Assembly (NCBI GenBank): GCA_003576685.1
Contig: QOZR01000009.1
Span: forward strand, 1-64,000
Reading direction: 5' to 3'
Length of the DNA stretch: 64,000 nucleotides
DNA from: Virgifigura deserti
GTDB lineage: Bacteria; Pseudomonadota; Alphaproteobacteria; Dongiales; Dongiaceae
This document shows positions 20,706 to 29,631 of the stretch, one piece after another. A program made the translations under genes and the position numbers. Under the pieces are notes generated by a model that had not been told where the DNA came from, did no database searches, and saw only the letters and a program-made list of their open reading frames with translations. Each line of letters opens with the position of its first letter. Positions within the stretch are counted from its first letter, which is position 1.

Positions 20706-21365
20706 ATGTCATTGCGGATCAACTCGGAAGCACCGAACTTCACTGCGGAAACCACACAAGGCACGATCAACTTCCATGACTGGATCGGGGACGGATGGGC
20801 CATTCTGTTTTCGCATCCGAAGGACTTCACCCCGGTCTGCACCACCGAACTCGGCTATATGGCGGGGCTGAACCCGGAGTTCGAGAAGCGCAACTGCAAG
20901 ATCATCGGTCTCAGCGTCGACCCGGTCGACAATCACATGAAATGGTCGAAGGACATTGAGGAAACGCAAGGGCATGCGGTGAATTACCCGATGATCGGCG
21001 ACCCCGAGCTGAAGGTGGCGAAGCTCTACGACATGCTGCCGGACGATGCGGGCGACACCTCCGAGGGCCGGACGCCGGCGGATAATGCAACCGTGCGGTC
21101 AGTCTTCGTGATCGGACCCGACAAGAAGATCAAGGCGATGCTAACCTATCCCATGAGCACGGGCCGGAACTTCGACGAGGTGCTCCGTCTGCTCGACTCC
21201 TGCCAACTGACGGCCACGCACTCCGTTGCGACGCCGGTCAACTGGAGGCAGGGCGACGATGTCATTATCCCGCCCTCGGTTTCGGACGAGCAAGCCAAGG
21301 AAAAGTTCCCCGGCGGCTGGAAAACGCTGAAGCCTTACCTGCGGGTCACGTCGCAACCGGGATAA
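20706..21365 (+). CDS. Peroxiredoxin of the 1-Cys (Prx6) type
   Basis: A thiol peroxidase that reduces hydrogen peroxide and organic hydroperoxides in the cytoplasm. The 219-residue length and C-terminal extension fit the Prx6 group. The peroxidatic cysteine is in FTPVCTTELGYMA near residue 47. There is no partner cysteine in the position used by 2-Cys enzymes, so an external thiol is needed; the glutaredoxin gene about 1 kb away is a natural but unproven candidate. A strong GGGGAGGAG lies ahead of the ATG. It converges with the nitrilase-like gene with 16 bases between them. Confidence 0.95.
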   Translation: MSLRINSEAPNFTAETTQGTINFHDWIGDGWAILFSHPKDFTPVCTTELGYMAGLNPEFEKRNCKIIGLSVDPVDNHMKWSKDIEETQGHAVNYPMIGDPELKVAKLYDMLPDDAGDTSEGRTPADNATVRSVFVIGPDKKIKAMLTYPMSTGRNFDEVLRLLDSCQLTATHSVATPVNWRQGDDVIIPPSVSDEQAKEKFPGGWKTLKPYLRVTSQPG

Positions 21366-21381
21366 AGGCGCCGGCTCCCGT

Positions 21382-22242
21382 TTACGCGCCGGCCGCGTTC
21401 AGTGGCGGCCGTACGGTCGGCGGCACGGTGAACGGCCTGTCATGAGAGAGTGCCGGCACCATGCGGCGCGCCTCCTCAGTTTTGGCAGGATCGATCTCCG
21501 CCAGGATCAGGCCGGGCTCCTCTCCGCCTTCCGCCAAGATTTCGCCCCAGGGCGCAACGATCAAGGAATGGCCGTAGGTCTTCCGCCCCTCGGCATGCTC
21601 GCCGCACTGCGCCGGCGCAAAGACAAAGCAGCCGGTCTCGATCGCGCGGGCACGCAGCAGCACATGCCAATGCGCCTGCCCGGTCGGGCGGGTAAAGGCG
21701 GCCGGCACGGTCAGGAAATCGGCGCCGGCTTGGGCCAGCGCCCGGTAGAGATGCGCGAAGCGCAGATCGTAGCAGACGGAGAGGCCGACCCGGCCCCAGG
21801 GCGTGTCCGCGACCACCGCCTCGCCGCCCGGCCGGAAGCTGGCGGATTCCCGGTAGCGCTCGCCGCCGGCGAGATCGACGTCGAACATATGAATCTTGTC
21901 ATACCGCGCGGCGATGCGGCCGGCATCATCGAGCAGGAAGGAGCGATTGGCGCAGCGCCCGTCCTCGAGCCGGATCGTCAGCGAGCCGATCAGCAGCCAG
22001 GCGCCAATCTCGGCGGCCAGCGCCTGAAAGGCCGGCAAGGCGGGATGCTCCGCCTCGGGCTTGGCCTTCTCAAGCAGAAGCGCGCGCTTCGACTCGATCA
22101 TGGTCGTGTTCTCCGGCGTCAGGATGAAGTCCGCACCGGCGGCCCGCGCCTCCCGGATCGCCGTCGACGCCGCTGCGATATTGGATTCGATTTCGCGGCC
22201 CGCGGTCATCTGCACGCAGGCCGCCGTGAATGGTCCGCTCAT
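21382..22242 (-). CDS. Carbon-nitrogen hydrolase (Nit/omega-amidase-like)
   Basis: A 286-residue nitrilase-superfamily amidase. The catalytic triad is visible: Glu in LTPENTTMI near residue 43, Lys in YDKIHMFDVDL near residue 114, and Cys in VGLSVCYDLRF near residue 155. The sequence resembles the Nit1 group, whose members repair deaminated glutathione, or omega-amidases. It overlaps the stop of grxC by 4 bases, which ties it to glutathione chemistry and supports the Nit1 reading as an inference. Confidence 0.88.
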   Translation of the reverse strand: MSGPFTAACVQMTAGREIESNIAAASTAIREARAAGADFILTPENTTMIESKRALLLEKAKPEAEHPALPAFQALAAEIGAWLLIGSLTIRLEDGRCANRSFLLDDAGRIAARYDKIHMFDVDLAGGERYRESASFRPGGEAVVADTPWGRVGLSVCYDLRFAHLYRALAQAGADFLTVPAAFTRPTGQAHWHVLLRARAIETGCFVFAPAQCGEHAEGRKTYGHSLIVAPWGEILAEGGEEPGLILAEIDPAKTEEARRMVPALSHDRPFTVPPTVRPPLNAAGA

Positions 22243-22502
22243 CCTGTCGCCTCCAGCATGGATGCCAGCCGGCCCGAACGCTCCAGCGCGTAAAGCTCGT
22301 CGCAGCCGCCGATATGCGTGCCGTTAATGAAGATCTGGGGCACCGACGTGCGTCCGCCGGAGCGCGCTACCATCTCCTGCCGCCGCGAAGGTTCCGCAAA
22401 GACATCATAGTCCGTGACGGCGACGTCCTTCGTGCTCAGCAGCCGCTTCGCCCGCATACAATATCCGCAGAACTGGGTGCTGTAGATTTCGACCGAGGCC
22501 AT
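22239..22502 (-). CDS. grxC: Glutaredoxin 3
   Basis: An 87-residue dithiol glutaredoxin that reduces disulfides with glutathione. The active site is CGYC (residues 12-15) in place of the more usual CPYC, and TSVPQIFINGTHIGG contains the cis-proline and glutathione-binding residues. The ATG at 22502 is chosen because GGAAAGGAAG sits directly upstream; an earlier in-frame start would add 15 unconserved residues. Its stop overlaps the nitrilase-like gene, so the pair is co-translated. Confidence 0.95.
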   Translation of the reverse strand: MASVEIYSTQFCGYCMRAKRLLSTKDVAVTDYDVFAEPSRRQEMVARSGGRTSVPQIFINGTHIGGCDELYALERSGRLASMLEATG

Positions 22503-22609
22503 GGCTTCCTTTCCGCCAGTGATCCACGACACCCCAATAAGTGGCATCGCCAGTCGAATTTGTCACTATTCGGCCCGGAGTCCGGCAATACGGGACGCAA
22601 GACCGCCCC

Positions 22610-23368
22610 TCATTGCGAGGGCCGGACGACCTGCGCCACCGTAAGGATATCGACCGCTGCCGCGCCGCCCCGGCGCAAGGCCCGGGTACAGGCGTTTACC
22701 GTTGCACCCGTGGTCAGCACGTCGTCGACCAGGAGGACGCGGCGATCGGCGATCCGGTCCCGCCGCTCCGGCTTCACGACAAAGGCTCCCTCGACATTGC
22801 GGCGGCGGGCCGTGGCGCTCATCCGGCCCTGAGGCGGGGTCGCGCGGCGACGGCGCAGGACATCGACCGCGACCGGGACGCCCGAGCTCCGCGACAGAGC
22901 GAGCGCGAGCAGAGCCGCCTGGTTATACCGGCGGGTGAACAGGCGCAGCCAATGCAGCGGCACCGGCACGATCACCTCCGCCTCGGCCAGCAGCTCGGCG
23001 CCCGCCCGCGCCATCCATCGGCCGAGCGCCGAAGCGCCGTCGGTGCGATCGCCATGCTTGAAACCGAGAATGATGTCCCGGCTCGCCTCGTCATAGCGCA
23101 GCACGGCCCGTGCCCGGTCATAGAGCGGGCGATCGCGGCTGCAGGCACCGCACAGCGCCCCCTCGCCCATCGCGAACTCGAAGGGATAGCCACAGGCGGC
23201 GCAGCAAGGCGGCGCCAGGAAGGTCACCGATGCCCAGCAGCTCGGGCAGAGCAGCCCTGGCTGATCGACGACGGCGCCGCATTTCAGGCAACGCGGCGGC
23301 AGGACCGCGTTGAGCGCCGCGCGTCCGATGCGACGGACGCCGTTAACCATTGTCGCGCGACTAAGCAT
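22610..23368 (-). CDS. ComF family protein (double zinc ribbon and phosphoribosyltransferase fold)
   Basis: ComF proteins are needed for DNA uptake in naturally competent bacteria, but are also found widely in others, where their role is unclear. This one has four CxxC pairs in the first 65 residues (CLKC, CPSC, CAAC, CGAC) forming two zinc ribbons, and a type I phosphoribosyltransferase fold with the PRPP motif VLLVDDVLTTGAT near residue 205. No ribosome-binding site clearly decides the start; ATG codons at 23368 and 23350 and a TTG at 23395 are all possible. Confidence 0.88.
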   Translation of the reverse strand: MLSRATMVNGVRRIGRAALNAVLPPRCLKCGAVVDQPGLLCPSCWASVTFLAPPCCAACGYPFEFAMGEGALCGACSRDRPLYDRARAVLRYDEASRDIILGFKHGDRTDGASALGRWMARAGAELLAEAEVIVPVPLHWLRLFTRRYNQAALLALALSRSSGVPVAVDVLRRRRATPPQGRMSATARRRNVEGAFVVKPERRDRIADRRVLLVDDVLTTGATVNACTRALRRGGAAAVDILTVAQVVRPSQ

Positions 23369-23451
23369 TACTGATTTTCGACTGCGTGCTGGCAAGCCGT
23401 CAATGAGCGAACAGATTTGCAGACGACACCGGCCGCCGCCATATTGGCAAC

Positions 23452-24375
23452 ATGTCCGACCCCATGAACCTCTTCGACCGACGGCTGGTGCGCCGGCACC
23501 GCGACCGCGCCGCCGCAGATCTCGACTCCCACGATTTCCTGTTACGCGAGACGGCCGAGCGGCTGACCGATCGGCTGGACGACGTGACCCGCAAGTTTCC
23601 CCGGGCGCTCGACCTCGGCTGCCATGGCGGCGAACTGGCCGATGCGATCGGTACGCGCGGGGGCATTCGGGAACTCGTGCAGTGCGACCTCTCGCCCATC
23701 ATGGCGCGGCGCGCGGCGGACCGGCGCGGCGGTGTGCCGACGGCCGTCGTCGACGAGGAGTTCCTCCCTTTCGCTCCCGCCTCCTTTGATCTGGTCCTGA
23801 GCAATCTCAGCCTGCATTGGGTCAACGACCTGCCCGGCTGCCTGCGGCAGATCCGTCAGATCCTGAAGCCGGACGGCCTGTTCCTCGGGACGATGCTGGG
23901 CGGCGCCACCCTGGCGGAACTGCGAACGGCGCTTTTGGAGGCCGAGCTCGCCGAAACCGGCGGCGCCAGCCCGCGAATCTCGCCCTTCGCCGATCTGAGC
24001 GACGCGGGCGGGCTGCTGCAGCGCGCGGGCTTCGCCCTGCCGGTCATCGACACGGATGTCCTGACCGTCACCTACCCCGATCCCTTCCGGCTGATGCGCG
24101 ACCTGCGCGGCATGGGCGAGACGAACGCCGTGCGCGAGCGGTCCCGGCACCCGACGCGCCGCGCCACCCTGTTCCGCGCCGCCGCGACCTATCAGGAGCG
24201 CCATGCGGATGATGACGGACGCCTTCCGGCAACCTTCCAGATCGTCTACCTGACCGGATGGGCGCCGCATGAGTCCCAGCAGACAGCGCTTCGCCCTGGC
24301 AGCGCCCAATCACGCCTGGCGGATGCGTTGGACACGACGGAGATCCCGGCCGGCGCGAAAACGCGGCCGCATTGA
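23452..24375 (+). CDS. SAM-dependent methyltransferase (BioC/NDUFAF5-like)
   Basis: A 307-residue protein with N-terminal FDRRLVRRHRDRAA, the SAM loop ALDLGCHGGELADAI near residue 52, and SNLSLHWVNDLPG near residue 117. The middle has the GLFLGTMLGGATLAELR pattern seen in relatives of mitochondrial NDUFAF5, which hydroxylates an arginine in complex I, and of BioC. Bacterial members are unassigned. The C-terminal 35 residues are Pro/Thr/Arg-rich and not conserved in character. Divergent from comF and converging with the GNAT-MutT fusion with a 5-base gap. Confidence 0.85.
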   Translation: MSDPMNLFDRRLVRRHRDRAAADLDSHDFLLRETAERLTDRLDDVTRKFPRALDLGCHGGELADAIGTRGGIRELVQCDLSPIMARRAADRRGGVPTAVVDEEFLPFAPASFDLVLSNLSLHWVNDLPGCLRQIRQILKPDGLFLGTMLGGATLAELRTALLEAELAETGGASPRISPFADLSDAGGLLQRAGFALPVIDTDVLTVTYPDPFRLMRDLRGMGETNAVRERSRHPTRRATLFRAAATYQERHADDDGRLPATFQIVYLTGWAPHESQQTALRPGSAQSRLADALDTTEIPAGAKTRPH

Positions 24376-24380
24376 ATCCG

Positions 24381-25343
24381 CTACAGCAGGTCGCGCAGCA
24401 TCGCGACGAGCGGCTTGTCGGCCGGCGGCATCGGATAGTCGGTAATTCGGTTCGGCCGGACCCAGGCCAGCGCCTGCCCCTCCAGAGCCCGAACCTGCCC
24501 TTTCCAGACCCGGCAGACATAGAGCGGCATCAGAAGATGGAACGTCTCATAGCGGTGCGACGCGAAGGTAAAGGGCGCGAGGCAGCTTTCCGCCACATCG
24601 ATTCCCAGTTCCTCCTGCAGCTCGCGGATCAGCGCCGCTTCCGGCGTTTCCCCCGGATGGACCTTGCCGCCGGGAAACTCCCACAGCCCGGCCAGGGGCT
24701 TGCCTTCCGGCCGTTGCGCGAGCAGCACCCGTCCGTCCAGATCGACGAGCGCCACGGCCACGACCAGGACGATCGGAAGCGCCAGATCTGCTTGTGTTCC
24801 GGCGGCCCGCGATTGCTCAAACGCCGCGCGGGTCAGGAGACGGCGCTCGACCTTGATCGGCCCGCCGCGCGCCGGCGCCGGCTCCTCGCCCTCATCCACG
24901 AAGGTGAACCCCACCTTTTCCTGAACACGGATCGAACCGCGGTTTTCCGGCATCGCCGAGGCGGTCACCTGTGCCAATCCGAAATGATCGAAGGCGAAGC
25001 CGACAAACGCCGCGAGGGCTTCGGTGGCATAGCCCTGTCCCCAGAAGGGCCGACCGAGCCAGTAACCGACTTCGGCCGTTCCCGCGGCTGGATCCGGCGA
25101 CAGCCCGATGCAGCCCAGGAACGCGCCGTCGGCCCGGCGCTCGACGGCCAGCACGATCTCCGCGTCCTCGTCGGTCGGCTGCTGTAGGCTGGCGAGCCAG
25201 GACTCGGCCATGCCGTCCTCATAGGGGTGCGGAATTCGAGCCGTATAGCGAGCAACCTCCCAGTCGCCGGCAAGGCGACGGATCGCCGGAGCGTCCGCAA
25301 GGTCGGGCGGCCGCAGGATCAGCCGATCGGTTTCCAACCGCAT
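24381..25343 (-). CDS. GNAT acetyltransferase fused to MutT-type Nudix hydrolase
   Basis: The 320-residue protein carries two enzymes. The first half (about 1-170) is a GNAT domain of the RimJ/RimL type with LRPPDLADAPAIRRL and the acetyl-CoA region GRPFWGQGYATEAL. The second half (about 190-320) is a MutT domain: VVAVALVDLDGRVLLAQRP and the complete Nudix box GGKVHPGETPEAALIRELQEE near residue 225, with the REUEE core intact. MutT removes 8-oxo-dGTP from the nucleotide pool. The reason for fusing it to an acetyltransferase is unknown. The frame is continuous with no sign of a sequencing error. Confidence 0.92.
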   Translation of the reverse strand: MRLETDRLILRPPDLADAPAIRRLAGDWEVARYTARIPHPYEDGMAESWLASLQQPTDEDAEIVLAVERRADGAFLGCIGLSPDPAAGTAEVGYWLGRPFWGQGYATEALAAFVGFAFDHFGLAQVTASAMPENRGSIRVQEKVGFTFVDEGEEPAPARGGPIKVERRLLTRAAFEQSRAAGTQADLALPIVLVVAVALVDLDGRVLLAQRPEGKPLAGLWEFPGGKVHPGETPEAALIRELQEELGIDVAESCLAPFTFASHRYETFHLLMPLYVCRVWKGQVRALEGQALAWVRPNRITDYPMPPADKPLVAMLRDLL

Positions 25344-25380
25344 GGTATCGAGCCATCGCTAGAAGAAGGCGGACGGCCGC

Positions 25381-26613
25381 TCAGCTCCGGTAGTCCGCGT
25401 TGATGTCGATATAGCCGTGGGTGAGATCGCAGGTCCAGACGCGGGCCCGGCCGTTGCCCACGCCGACATCGATCGCGATGTCGATCTCCTGGCCCTTCAT
25501 ATGTGCGGCCACAGGCCCTTCGTCGTAGCCGAGGCAGCGCTGGCCCTTCTCGGCAATGGTAACGCCGCCGATCGCGATGGCGAGCCGGTCGCGGTCGGCC
25601 TTCTCGCCGGCCTTGCCGACGGCCATGACGATGCGGCCCCAATTGGCGTCCTCACCAGCGATCGCCGTCTTGACCAGCGGCGAGTTGGCGACGGCGAAGC
25701 CGATCCGCCGGGCCGCGCGGGCAGAGGCGGCGCCGGTCACGGTAATGGTCACGAACTTCCGCGCGCCTTCGCCGTCGCGCACCACTTGGCAGGCCAGATC
25801 GATCAGAAGATCCTCGAGCTTGGCGCGGAAATCGGAGAGCCTGCGATCCCCGGGCTCCCGCACGGCGGCGTGGCGCGGCCCCTGTCCGGTGGCGCAGAGC
25901 AGCAGCGTATCGCTGGTCGAGGTGTCGCTGTCGACGGTAATCGCGTTGAAGGATCGATCCGCCCCCCGCCGCAGCAGCGGCTGCAGCACGGCGGCGGGAA
26001 GCTTGGCATCCGTGGCGACGAAGGCCAGCATCGTCGCCATGTCCGGCGCGATCATACCGGAGCCTTTCGCGATTCCGTTCAGCGTCACCGCCACGCCGTT
26101 GATCGTCGCGGTCCGCGTCGCGAGCTTCGGAAAGGTGTCCGTCGTCATGATCGCCTCGGCCGCCGCGCGCCAGCTCGCCGGATCGAGATCCTGCGCTAGG
26201 CCGTCAAGTCCGGCGATGATCCGCTCGTCGGGCAGCGTTTCGCCGATGACGCCGGTGGAGGCGATGAACACCTCACGCGGCCGACAGCCGATCCGCTCGG
26301 CAACCTGCTTGACGATCCCGTTGACGGAGGCAACGCCGACGCCGCCGGTGAACGCATTGGCGTTACCGGCATTGACCAGAATCGCCCGCGCCTTCCCTCC
26401 GGCCAGATGCTTCCGGCAGAGCTCGACGGGTGCCGAGGCCGTTAGCGAGCGGGTGAAGACGCCGGCGACTGCCGTTCCGGCGGCGAATTCCAGGAGGCAG
26501 ACATCCTTGCGCCCGCGATAGCGTACGGCGCATTCGCGCGCGGCCAGCCGCACGCCGGCGATCGACGGCAGAGCGGCCGGGACCTCCGGCGCGAGGGGCG
26601 AACGGGGCAGCAT
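25381..26613 (-). CDS. argJ: Bifunctional glutamate N-acetyltransferase/amino-acid acetyltransferase ArgJ
   Basis: ArgJ transfers the acetyl group from N-acetylornithine to glutamate, recycling it in arginine synthesis, and in many bacteria also makes N-acetylglutamate from acetyl-CoA. The 410-residue precursor has the autocleavage site in GSGMIAPDMATMLAF near residue 190, where the Thr becomes the N-terminal nucleophile of the beta chain. NAGNANAFTGG near residue 82 is conserved in the alpha chain. Located 37 bases from the GNAT-MutT gene and 27 bases after the parvulin gene, all in one direction. Confidence 0.96.
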   Translation of the reverse strand: MLPRSPLAPEVPAALPSIAGVRLAARECAVRYRGRKDVCLLEFAAGTAVAGVFTRSLTASAPVELCRKHLAGGKARAILVNAGNANAFTGGVGVASVNGIVKQVAERIGCRPREVFIASTGVIGETLPDERIIAGLDGLAQDLDPASWRAAAEAIMTTDTFPKLATRTATINGVAVTLNGIAKGSGMIAPDMATMLAFVATDAKLPAAVLQPLLRRGADRSFNAITVDSDTSTSDTLLLCATGQGPRHAAVREPGDRRLSDFRAKLEDLLIDLACQVVRDGEGARKFVTITVTGAASARAARRIGFAVANSPLVKTAIAGEDANWGRIVMAVGKAGEKADRDRLAIAIGGVTIAEKGQRCLGYDEGPVAAHMKGQEIDIAIDVGVGNGRARVWTCDLTHGYIDINADYRS

Positions 26614-26640
26614 CGGAGCGGCGCGCGAGAGAGGCCGGCG

Positions 26641-27531
26641 CTACTCGGCCGGCTCACCCGCCCCTTCCGCCGGCGATTCGGCGGGCGCTTCGGCGGCAGG
26701 CGGGGTTTCCGGAATGAACTTCTCGATCTCGGCGTCCTCGCGCAGGTCGGCAAGGAACGCCGTGACCAGCTCCTGCGACAGCTCGCCTTCGATTTCCGCC
26801 CGCATCTCTTCGAGGCTCGGCGCCTCCCGTTCACGGCGGTCCTCGACCTTGATTACGTGCCAGCCGAACTGCGTCTGCACCGGCTCCTGGGTGATCGCGC
26901 CCTCCTCGAGGGCGAAGGCGGCTTCGGCGAACTCGGGCACCATCTGGTCGGCGACGAAGTAGCCCAGATCGCCACCCTCCGGTCCCGAGGGGCCGGTCGA
27001 GCGGCTCTGCGCCAGCTCCTCGAAGTTTGCGCCAGCCTTCAGTTCCTCGATGATCGCTTCCGCCTCTTCCTTGGTCTCGACCAAAATATGGCGCGCCCGA
27101 ACCTCCGGCACCGGCTCGAAATCCTCGACGCGTTCGGCATAGCGCTGCTGCACCGCCTCGTCAGTTAAGGCTTCTTCCAGATAGCGCTGCAGCAGGATTT
27201 CCCGGATCGCCTGATCCTCGAAATCGGTCACCATCGCGCGGACGGTTTCGTCGTCCTGCAGATCGCGCTCGCGCCCTTCCTTCGCCAAGAGGGTCAGGTC
27301 GATCAGCCGGTCCAGCAGCGCCGGAAAGATCCGGTCGATGTTCTGCTGATAGGCGGGGGGCAGCGAACTGGCCGATTCAATCACGTCTGACCGATGCAAC
27401 TCCTGGCCGTCGACGACCGCCACAACGGGATCCGCCGCCGGATCTTCGGACTGCGCCTGGACGACCGCAACCGCTAAAAGGAGGAGGCCGGCCGCCGCCG
27501 CCCCGATGACCCCAAAGACTTTAACTCGCAT
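26641..27531 (-). CDS. Parvulin-type peptidyl-prolyl isomerase, exported
   Basis: A 296-residue periplasmic foldase of the PpiC/SurA kind. An N-terminal signal peptide covers about residues 1-27 (MRVKVFGVIGAAAAGLLLL). An alpha-helical chaperone-like region follows, and the parvulin domain is at about 150-240 with RARHILVETKEEAEAI, GGDLGYFV and FGWHVIKVEDRR. The C-terminal tail is rich in Ala, Glu and Pro. I chose the ATG at 27531 since GAGGTAGAG lies ahead of it and the signal peptide starts there. It is divergent from the antiporter gene and upstream of argJ. Confidence 0.93.
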   Translation of the reverse strand: MRVKVFGVIGAAAAGLLLLAVAVVQAQSEDPAADPVVAVVDGQELHRSDVIESASSLPPAYQQNIDRIFPALLDRLIDLTLLAKEGRERDLQDDETVRAMVTDFEDQAIREILLQRYLEEALTDEAVQQRYAERVEDFEPVPEVRARHILVETKEEAEAIIEELKAGANFEELAQSRSTGPSGPEGGDLGYFVADQMVPEFAEAAFALEEGAITQEPVQTQFGWHVIKVEDRREREAPSLEEMRAEIEGELSQELVTAFLADLREDAEIEKFIPETPPAAEAPAESPAEGAGEPAE

Positions 27532-27707
27532 GAACTCTACCTCGAGAGCCGATGACCGCACCGCCTGCGGCCTTCTCCGGGCAAGCATCATGCACAGGCC
27601 GCCGCGCAGCACAAGGCCGCAATCCGGGGGCGGACCGGGGGCCGAATTGGGCCAGTTCCCAAGCTCCGGCAGTCGGCGAGGCCCTCTTCGGTGTATATAA
27701 CCTAGAA

Positions 27708-29552
27708 ATGGAAGAGCACCTCCTTCTGCTGATCGTTCTGGTCAGCACCGCGGGGATCGCGGCTCAATGGATCGCCTGGCGGTTCAGCCTGCCCGCGATC
27801 GTGATCCTGCTCGCCGCGGGATTTCTGCTCGGTCCGCTCACGCGGATTCTCAGTCCCGAGCAGAATTTCGGCGCCCTGCTCGACCCGGCCATCGGCCTCG
27901 CCGTCGCCATCATCGTCCTGGAGGAGAGCCTTGGCCTGAACTTCGCGGAGCTCCGGGCGAGCGGCCGGGGCATCGCACGGATCGTCGGCTTGGGAGTCCC
28001 CCTGATCGCGGCCATGGGCACGGCGGCCGCGCATTTCATCGCCGGCCTCTCCTGGCCCATTGCCGCCCTCGTGGGCGTGATGCTGGTCATTACCGGGCCA
28101 ACCGTGATCACGCCGCTCCTCCGCCAGGCGAAGCTCGCCCATAGAACCGATTCCCTGCTGCGCTGGGAAAGCGTCGTCAACGAGCCGATCGGTGCCGTGC
28201 TGACCGTGATCGTGCTGGAATTCCTGGTGCTGTGGGATGCGGCGCGCCAGATCGAGGCGCCGCTGACCGACGTCGCCCTCAGCCTCGTGACGGGGACCTT
28301 GGCCGCCGCGGCCTTTGGGTTCGGCACGGCCTTCGCCATGCGGTTCATGTTCTATCGGGGCCATGTGCCCGAGTTCCTCAAGTCGCCACTGGTCCTGGCG
28401 GTGGCGCTGCTGATCTATGCCCTCTCCGACGTCGTGCAGTCGGAGGCGGGGCTGATCGCCGTCGCCGTGCTTGGCGTCGCATTGGCGAACTTCAACCTGC
28501 CCGAGATCGAGGACCTGAGACGGTTCAAGGCGGCGCTTAGCACCTTTCTGGTTTCGGGCGTCTTCATCGTGCTCACGGCGAATCTGGATATCGAAACGTT
28601 CCTACACCTCGATTGGAGGGCCTTCGCCTTCATCGGCGCAGCCCTTCTCGTCGTGCGGCCGCTGGCCATCGGCATCGCCACCATCAGCTCGGGCCTGACT
28701 TGGCAGGAACGGCTGTTCCTCGGCCTCATCGCACCGCGCGGCATCGTTGTCGCGGCGCTCGCAGGCTTCGCCGGCACGCGGCTTGCCGGATCAGGGTACG
28801 ACGGGGCGGAGATGGTTGCGCCGCTGGTCTTCTCCATCATTATCGTCACCGTGGTCCTGCACGGGCTGATCATGGGACCCCTGTCGCGGTTCCTCGGCCT
28901 GGCCTCGGAACGGCCTCCCGGTCTGCTTATCGTCGGGGCCAGCGATTGGACGGTCGCCTTGACGAAGGCGCTGACCCGGCTCGGCACCCCGGTCGTGCTG
29001 AGTGACCGCTCCGGGGCGGCGTTGCGGCCAGCCGAAGGAATCGCCGTGACGACTCATACGGGCCACCTTCTGGCGATGGAGGAAGAGGAGGAGGAGCTTC
29101 TGCTGGAAACCGAGTTCCTCCTCGCCGCGACCGAGGACGATGCCTTCAACGCCCTCGTCTGCCAGAAGTTCGCTCCGGAGTTCGGCCAGCAGAACGTCCA
29201 TCAGCTGGCCTATGCCGACAGGAGCGAAACCGCACAACGCTTCCACCGGGAATGGCGGGGAAAGATCATCATCGCCCGCGAGGCGACCCTGGCGGAGCTG
29301 AATCGCCGGCTGTCGGAGGGCTGGCGCTTCGAGCTCAAGCCGGTGCGGGACGAGGATACGCGCGAGGCGCTCGACCCATCGCCCGACTCGAGCATCCCCG
29401 TGGTTCTCGTCAAGACGGGCGGCGGCCTGCTGTTCGCCTCGCCAGAGAGCGAGTTTTCCCCGGATGTTCAAGGGACGTTGGTGGTTTTTCAGGCCCCGGC
29501 AGCGGCGGAGAAGGCCGGTGCAAAGCACCACCAGCCGCGCGCCGGTCGTTGA
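27708..29552 (+). CDS. Cation:proton antiporter (CPA1-type) with C-terminal cytoplasmic domain
   Basis: A 614-residue inner-membrane antiporter, expected to exchange Na+ or K+ for protons. About 12 membrane segments occupy residues 1-405, including the LGVALANFN region and the [11 protein letters not shown] motif in the core fold. From about residue 410 there is a soluble Rossmann-like region beginning [14 protein letters not shown], similar to a TrkA-N/RCK nucleotide-binding domain, and an acidic [10 protein letters not shown] stretch. The ATG at 27708 has no ribosome-binding site; TATAAC ends 6 bases before it, so the message may be leaderless. It precedes secA by 79 bases. Confidence 0.88.
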   Translation: MEEHLLLLIVLVSTAGIAAQWIAWRFSLPAIVILLAAGFLLGPLTRILSPEQNFGALLDPAIGLAVAIIVLEESLGLNFAELRASGRGIARIVGLGVPLIAAMGTAAAHFIAGLSWPIAALVGVMLVITGPTVITPLLRQAKLAHRTDSLLRWESVVNEPIGAVLTVIVLEFLVLWDAARQIEAPLTDVALSLVTGTLAAAAFGFGTAFAMRFMFYRGHVPEFLKSPLVLAVALLIYALSDVVQSEAGLIAVAVLGVALANFNLPEIEDLRRFKAALSTFLVSGVFIVLTANLDIETFLHLDWRAFAFIGAALLVVRPLAIGIATISSGLTWQERLFLGLIAPRGIVVAALAGFAGTRLAGSGYDGAEMVAPLVFSIIIVTVVLHGLIMGPLSRFLGLASERPPGLLIVGASDWTVALTKALTRLGTPVVLSDRSGAALRPAEGIAVTTHTGHLLAMEEEEEELLLETEFLLAATEDDAFNALVCQKFAPEFGQQNVHQLAYADRSETAQRFHREWRGKIIIAREATLAELNRRLSEGWRFELKPVRDEDTREALDPSPDSSIPVVLVKTGGGLLFASPESEFSPDVQGTLVVFQAPAAAEKAGAKHHQPRAGR

Positions 29553-29631
29553 CAGCCCTCCCCCGCCAGCCTATCTCTCAGGCACCCATGAAAAATCATG
29601 CTATTCGCCGTCCAGCGTTATCGAGGTCTTG

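Noticed and set aside
22610..23368. ComF as part of a natural-competence island
   Set aside because: No other competence gene is in the window; ComF homologues are common in non-competent bacteria.
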